Assembly (NCBI GenBank): GCA_031374115.1
Contig: JANMNO010000017.1
Location: forward strand, 1-9,789
Direction: 5' to 3'
Length of the DNA stretch: 9,789 nt
Source of the DNA: JAKFWF01 sp031374115
GTDB taxonomy: Bacteria > Pseudomonadota > Alphaproteobacteria > Rhizobiales > Hyphomicrobiaceae
A model generated the notes under the pieces. The model was given only the letters and a program-made list of their open reading frames with translations, did not search any database and was not told the DNA's origin. Positions 6,136 to 9,789 of the stretch are shown here, in pieces. A program made the translations under genes and the position numbers. Positions within the stretch are counted from its first letter, which is position 1; the number at the start of each line of letters is the position of its first letter.

Positions 6136-6318
6136 AGTTCAGATCATCCTCATGGCGAGCAGCGGGCTGCGGTTTTCTTCTGCTTGCAAGGAGTATGAGG
6201 CCACGCGACCGACCGTGGATAAGTCTGGCCTCGGGCGGTATTCAGTGCCCGCGCTTAGGCCGATGCCGCGTCGATTCAAGGGTGGCGCTGGAGAAAAGCG
6301 CGTGCGAGTTTTGACCGG
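6136..6318. other. divergent intergenic region with an inverted repeat
   Basis: These 183 bases lie between two divergently transcribed genes and should hold both promoters. I find no convincing -35/-10 pair. GAGGCC at 6197-6202 pairs with GGCCTC at 6227-6232, and inside it ACG/CGT can extend the stem asymmetrically. This could be a leader hairpin or operator-like element. An overlapping 65-codon + strand frame from 6125 looks like chance. Confidence 0.35.
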
Positions 6319-7452
6319 ATGACAGACAACATGCCCAACTTCACTTTCGGCATCGAGGAGGAATACCACCTCGTCGATCTGCAGACGCGCGATCTGACGG
6401 CAGCGCCACCGGGCTTCATGGAGGCGTGCAAGCGCCGCCTGGGCGATCGGGTGAGCCCCGAGTTCCTGGCGACCCAAATCGAGATCGGCACCACGATCTG
6501 CCACACGTTCCCCGAAGCGCGGGCACAGATTGCGCAACTGCGGTCGGCGATCGGCGAGATTGCCTCGGACTACGGTTTGGCACCGATCGCGGCCGCGACG
6601 CATCCATTTGCCGAGACCCTCGACCTCCCGACCACCGACAAAGAGCGCTACCGCGTGCTCGCGAGAGATCTGGCTGGCATCGGCCGGCGCATGGCGATTT
6701 GCGGCATGCACGTACACGTCGGTATCGAGGATCCCGAATGCCGCATCGATGTGATGAACCAGATCCGTTATTTCATGCCGCATCTATTGGTGCTGTCGAC
6801 CTCGTCGCCGTTTTGGAAAGGCGTTGACACCGGCCTCAAGAGTTATCGCTTGGCGATCGTCGACGAGGGCCCGCGCACCGGGCTGCCCGGCAAACTCGCG
6901 AGCTGGGACGAGTACCAGCAGACCATCGCCGTCCTGGTCAAGGGCGGTGTCATCGAAGATGCCAGCAAGATCTGGTGGGACTTGCGGCCGTCGTCGCGTT
7001 TCCCAACCCTCGAAATGCGCATCACCGACGTTGCCACCAAAGTCGACGACACGATTGCGATCGCCGCTCTCTACGTGTGCATCACGCGCATGCTGACGCG
7101 GTTGCGCCGCGCCAATCTTTCGTGGCGTTTGTATCCAGTGTTCCTGCTGGAAGAGAACCGTTGGCGTGGGCAGCGTTATGGCGTCAAGGGCGACCTGTTC
7201 GACTTTGGCAAAGGCACGCTGGTGCCGTTTGCCGAGTTGATCGACGAGATCGTCAGCCGCGTCGCCGAGGATGCCGTGGCGCTCGGCTGCGAGGTTGAAA
7301 TCGCGCACGCCCGGATTGTCGCTGCCACAGGCACAAGCGCCGACCGTCAAGTCGAGACTTACGAACGCGCAGTTGCCAAGGGCCAATCGAAGGACGAAGC
7401 GCTGCGCGGCGTCGTCGATCAGCTGATCTTCGAGACCGTCGATGTGCGGTGA
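6319..7452 (+). CDS. YbdK-type carboxylate-amine ligase (glutamate-cysteine ligase 2 family)
   Basis: A 377-residue member of the GCS2 (glutamate-cysteine ligase type 2) family, close in layout to E. coli YbdK, which is described as an ATP-dependent ligase with weak glutamate-cysteine ligase activity. The physiological substrate is generally unclear. Family marks are GIEEEYHLVD at 11-20, which supplies acidic metal-ATP ligands, QIEIGT at 53-58, CGMHVHVG at 128-135 with His131 and His133, SSRFPTLEMRITDV at 225-238 and EENRWRGQRYG at 278-288. All are intact and the length is typical. Start is ATG 6319. ATG 6331, five codons in, is also possible and neither has a strong ribosome binding site. 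It is divergent from the tail-fibre-like gene. The next gene follows after about 75 bases on the same strand. Confidence 0.92.
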   Translation: MTDNMPNFTFGIEEEYHLVDLQTRDLTAAPPGFMEACKRRLGDRVSPEFLATQIEIGTTICHTFPEARAQIAQLRSAIGEIASDYGLAPIAAATHPFAETLDLPTTDKERYRVLARDLAGIGRRMAICGMHVHVGIEDPECRIDVMNQIRYFMPHLLVLSTSSPFWKGVDTGLKSYRLAIVDEGPRTGLPGKLASWDEYQQTIAVLVKGGVIEDASKIWWDLRPSSRFPTLEMRITDVATKVDDTIAIAALYVCITRMLTRLRRANLSWRLYPVFLLEENRWRGQRYGVKGDLFDFGKGTLVPFAELIDEIVSRVAEDAVALGCEVEIAHARIVAATGTSADRQVETYERAVAKGQSKDEALRGVVDQLIFETVDVR

Positions 7453-7514
7453 GAAGGCTATGGTGACAATCGGCGATGCCGCGGTTAAACCTACGCCCAC
7501 GAGTATCGTATGCA

Positions 7515-7519
7515 GGGAG
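7515..7519 (+). promoter_or_regulatory. ribosome binding site deciding the NTF2-like start
   Basis: GGGAG lies eight bases before the ATG at 7528. The in-frame ATG at 7510 has no such signal, so the shorter product is preferred. Confidence 0.55.
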
Positions 7520-7527
7520 CATCCAGC

Positions 7528-7908
7528 ATGGCAGCCAACGACGAGATCGGCGCGATCGAAACGGTCGTGAAAACCTACCTCGATGGACTTTACGAGGGCG
7601 ATGCCGACAAGATCGCATCGGTGTTTCATCCGACCAGCGCACTTACTGGTATCACCAATGGCGAACTCGTGATCACGCCGCGTGACAAGTGGCTTGCGGC
7701 AGTGCGGGCGCGTCCCTCGCCGAAGAAGAGCGGCCTCACCCGCCACGACCATGTGCTCACGATCGACCAGCCGGGACCGGACATGGCGTTCGTGAAGGTG
7801 AAGTGCGCGATCCCGCCGAAGTTTTTCACCGATCAGCTATCGCTGCTTAAAATCGATGGCCGCTGGCAGATCGCCCAAAAAGTCTTCATGACCGAGGTGA
7901 AGGGCTAG
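7528..7908 (+). CDS. NTF2-like / putative lumazine-binding family protein
   Basis: A 126-residue protein with the compact alpha+beta (cone-shaped barrel) layout of the SnoaL/NTF2-like superfamily, best matching the putative lumazine-binding subgroup (Lumazine_bd_2). Marks are the N-terminal helix IETVVKTYLDGLYEGDADKI, the FHP-x-S turn, a central PRDKWLAAV helix, and the closing strands FVKVKCAIPPKFFTDQLSLLK and GRWQIAQKVF. No catalytic residues can be assigned, and members range from enzymes to ligand carriers. It follows the YbdK-type gene by about 75 bases on the same strand and may share its transcript, though no functional link is known to me. The 6-residue longer version from ATG 7510 is less likely. 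Confidence 0.85.
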   Translation: MAANDEIGAIETVVKTYLDGLYEGDADKIASVFHPTSALTGITNGELVITPRDKWLAAVRARPSPKKSGLTRHDHVLTIDQPGPDMAFVKVKCAIPPKFFTDQLSLLKIDGRWQIAQKVFMTEVKG

Positions 7909-7997
7909 AGTTTCAGCAAGCCTGATGACACCGGTTGGTCGGCCGTGATTGGCGAGCGCCGCCCCCTTTCGCAGCACGAACAGTTGGAATACCTGCG

Positions 7998-8897
7998 GTG
8001 AAGGCCGAGCATCCTCTGCTGTCGCGCTATCTCGCGCTGAATGAAAGCTTCGGCTCGCCGTTCGTTTTCAGCTTGACCAAAAGAGGCTTCTATTCCGAGG
8101 CTAACAATCTGCTGAATGCAGTCATGTACGGTCTGCAGAAGAAGCGCCGGCTCATCGTCGATGAAAGCCAATCCGACATCGCGGACTGGAGTAAATTCTT
8201 TGCCTCGCGCCTGCCGACGACCGCACAGCTTTCGACTGCGGAGATTTCGAAAAATTGGACGATCACAAGCGCCGGACACGCGAACTTTGTAAGGATCCGC
8301 CGCTTTGCCTCGCGCCGCCATCGGTTTCACGTGCCAATTTACATTCCCGATTTGGAGATATTTGGACGCGTCCTTCAGGTAAAAAGGTTGCTCGCGGCCA
8401 TGCTCACGCGGCCTCATCGAGAAAGTGAACTTCCTGCCGGATTAGCGCCGGAATTTGCGGCGTTTCATATTCGTCGAGGCGACAAGACGAACGGCTATCG
8501 GGTGGGAGAGAAGTTGATCATCGAAGGCGATAGCGTTCACCCGCAAGCATATCTGACGATGCTGGCTGATAAGGCCCCGGACATAAAATCGATCTTCGTC
8601 ATGACGGATGACTTTAGCGTCGTTGGTGAGCTTTCTGAGCTCGCTCGTGGATACGACGTGATCTCGATGTGCAAGCCTCATCAACGCGGATATTCTCAAA
8701 ATCACTTCAGCGGGCTAAGCACGGTCGAGAAAGCCAACGACCTGCATAGCTTGATCGCGGAGACACAAATCGCGGCGGCCTCTTCCATCTTCATCGGCGG
8801 ATACAAGTCGAACGTGGCGCGATTTATTCCGCTTTGGCATTTCAGCCCGCGCATGTGCTTCAGCATTGACGGCGCTAGGCATTGGACACCCGGTTGA
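7998..8897 (+). CDS. fucosyltransferase-like glycosyltransferase (GT-B; NodZ/FUT8-like motifs)
   Basis: Probably transfers a sugar, perhaps fucose, from a nucleotide sugar to a surface glycan. From the GTG at 7998 the product is 299 residues. The N-terminal block SLTKRGFYSEANNLLNAV (about 25-42) is the acceptor-side glycine/asparagine motif seen at the start of this superfamily. FHIRRGDK at 156-163 is the basic nucleotide-sugar-binding motif typical of GT23/GT11/GT68 fucosyltransferases. SIFVMTDD (198-205) and FIGGYKSNVARF (265-276) correspond to the later conserved motifs. No signal peptide or membrane helix. GGAA at 7986-7989 precedes the GTG. A TTG at 7935 would add 21 residues that look non-coding. 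The gene is visibly more AT-rich than kdsA or the YbdK-type gene, suggesting transfer. The methyltransferase gene follows after 52 bases. Confidence 0.75.
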   Translation: MKAEHPLLSRYLALNESFGSPFVFSLTKRGFYSEANNLLNAVMYGLQKKRRLIVDESQSDIADWSKFFASRLPTTAQLSTAEISKNWTITSAGHANFVRIRRFASRRHRFHVPIYIPDLEIFGRVLQVKRLLAAMLTRPHRESELPAGLAPEFAAFHIRRGDKTNGYRVGEKLIIEGDSVHPQAYLTMLADKAPDIKSIFVMTDDFSVVGELSELARGYDVISMCKPHQRGYSQNHFSGLSTVEKANDLHSLIAETQIAAASSIFIGGYKSNVARFIPLWHFSPRMCFSIDGARHWTPG

Positions 8898-8949
8898 AGG
8901 CCAAGTAAGCGGTGACGTTCTGGCTGTCGCGGCATGAATTGAGAGTCAC

Positions 8950-9591
8950 ATGGGTTTCAACCTCATTCGGTTCATAACCAACCCGCAGTATCGGTCTGTC
9001 CGGCGGTGGTATCGCGATGGTGGCGATCCGCAGCTCCGCTACAACTACGATTTGAATGCGAGCGATCTCGTTTTCGATATCGGTGCATACGAAGGTCAGT
9101 TTGCGGAAGAGATCGCGCGGCGCTTCGGCTCGAAGGTCGAGGCTTTCGAACCGGTCGCCATCTACGCCGAAACCGCGCGTAAGCGAACGGCGGATTTCCC
9201 GTCGGTCCGTGTGCACGGTTTCGGACTGGCCAAGACTTCAGGGCAAAGCTCGATCTCGATCGACGGGCTGGCGTCGAGCCGGTTCAGCAAGGATCAAGAA
9301 ACGTTGATCGCCGAGTTCAAGGACGTCGTCGAGGTTTGCCGGAGCTTGGGTTCGAACGAGATCGCGCTGATGAAGATCAACATCGAAGGCGACGAATATG
9401 AAGTGCTACCGGCGCTGATGGATGCCGGTCTGCTACCGAAGATCCGCGATATCCAGGTGCAATTTCACCTGTTCAAGCCAGGCGACAAAGCCCGCTATCG
9501 TGCCATCAAGGAGCGTCTGGAGAAGACCCACGAACTCACATGGCGCTATCCCTTCATCTGGGAAAACTGGCGGCTGAAGGTCAGCAACTAG
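8950..9591 (+). CDS. FkbM family SAM-dependent methyltransferase
   Basis: A 213-residue methyltransferase of the FkbM (Methyltransf_21) family, whose members mostly O-methylate sugars or polyketides using S-adenosylmethionine. The SAM-binding motif I is VFDIGAYEGQF at 41-51. The acidic end of strand beta2 is EAFEP at 64-68. The family signature KINIEGDEYEVL lies at 142-153, and the later strand DIQVQFHLF is at 168-176. No transmembrane segment. The ATG at 8950 has a short GAGAG (8941-8945) with tight spacing. It lies 52 bases behind the fucosyltransferase-like gene in the same direction, so a sugar hydroxyl placed by that enzyme is a reasonable substrate guess, by analogy with rhizobial NoeI acting after NodZ. 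The gene ends 8 bases before the convergent acyl-CoA dehydrogenase end. Confidence 0.9.
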   Translation: MGFNLIRFITNPQYRSVRRWYRDGGDPQLRYNYDLNASDLVFDIGAYEGQFAEEIARRFGSKVEAFEPVAIYAETARKRTADFPSVRVHGFGLAKTSGQSSISIDGLASSRFSKDQETLIAEFKDVVEVCRSLGSNEIALMKINIEGDEYEVLPALMDAGLLPKIRDIQVQFHLFKPGDKARYRAIKERLEKTHELTWRYPFIWENWRLKVSN

Positions 9592-9599
9592 GCGCCGCC

Positions 9600-9789
9600 T
9601 CAACCCCGATTGCCACCCAGCACTTTGCGCGCGATCACGACGCGCATGATCTCGTTGGTGCCTTCGAGGATCTGATGAACGCGCAGGTCGCGCACGAGCT
9701 TCTCCAGGCCATAGTCCTTGAGATAGCCATAGCCGCCGTGGATTTGCAGCGCCTCGTTGACGATGTTGAAGCCGAGGTCGGTGGCGTAG
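9600..9789 (-). CDS. acyl-CoA dehydrogenase, C-terminal part (isobutyryl-CoA-type likely)
   Basis: Only the last 62 codons are in the window; the gene continues beyond the right edge. The translated end contains LQIHGGYGYLKDYG, a VRDLRVHQI stretch, LEGTNEIMR and a VIARKVLGG end. These are the closing helices of the FAD-dependent acyl-CoA dehydrogenase fold. The Glu of EGT occupies the position of the catalytic base Glu376 of medium-chain acyl-CoA dehydrogenase. The wording of the IHGGYGYLKDY and RDLRVHQILEGTNE segments most resembles isobutyryl-CoA dehydrogenase of valine breakdown, but the fragment is too short to fix substrate. The gene converges on the FkbM gene, with no room for a separate terminator. 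Confidence 0.9.
   Translation of the reverse strand, partial: YATDLGFNIVNEALQIHGGYGYLKDYGLEKLVRDLRVHQILEGTNEIMRVVIARKVLGGNRG

Noticed and set aside
6784..7752. 322-codon minus-strand frame antisense to the YbdK-type and NTF2-like genes
   Set aside because: It spans two separate well-supported + strand genes and has no recognisable domain.

Overview
The window looks like chromosomal DNA of a GC-rich Gram-negative bacterium, most likely an alphaproteobacterium. The evidence is a Kdo8P synthase (LPS core sugar synthesis) of the metal-dependent type, a DUF2793 tail-fibre-like protein of the kind common in alphaproteobacterial phages and gene transfer agents, an alphaproteobacterial-looking Asd, and an acyl-CoA dehydrogenase of the branched-chain type. 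I cannot name a genus. No rRNA, tRNA, CRISPR array, transposase or integrase was found.

Layout, left to right. A DUF4202 protein (+, 14-631) may run off the left edge. It converges on a leftward group: a fumarylacetoacetate-hydrolase-family enzyme (807-1493), aspartate-semialdehyde dehydrogenase asd (1548-2588) and an 89-residue single-pass membrane protein (2663-2932). A 335-base AT-richer spacer follows, then a small predicted secreted protein on the + strand (3281-3502) whose end overlaps a strong hairpin just behind kdsA. kdsA (-, 3518-4384) makes Kdo-8-phosphate. Upstream of it lies a 543-residue tail-fibre-like protein (-, 4504-6135) with a DUF2793 head, a short collagen-like stretch and a long glycine-rich tail, with no other phage gene beside it. 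Divergent from it are a YbdK-type carboxylate-amine ligase (6319-7452) and an NTF2/lumazine-binding-like small protein (7528-7908).

The right end holds a pair with a possible common job: a fucosyltransferase-like glycosyltransferase (about 7998-8897) and an FkbM-family methyltransferase (8950-9591). This domain pairing resembles the fucose transfer plus fucose O-methylation of the rhizobial NodZ/NoeI pair, and suggests a glycan-decorating cassette. The glycosyltransferase gene is visibly more AT-rich than the housekeeping genes. The window ends in the C-terminus of an acyl-CoA dehydrogenase on the - strand, convergent with the methyltransferase across an 8-base gap.

The most interesting material is the glycosyltransferase/methyltransferase pair, the orphan tail-fibre gene with a T7-promoter-like sequence at its 3' side, and the two small uncharacterised proteins flanking the 2.9-3.3 kb spacer. 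The rest is ordinary metabolism.
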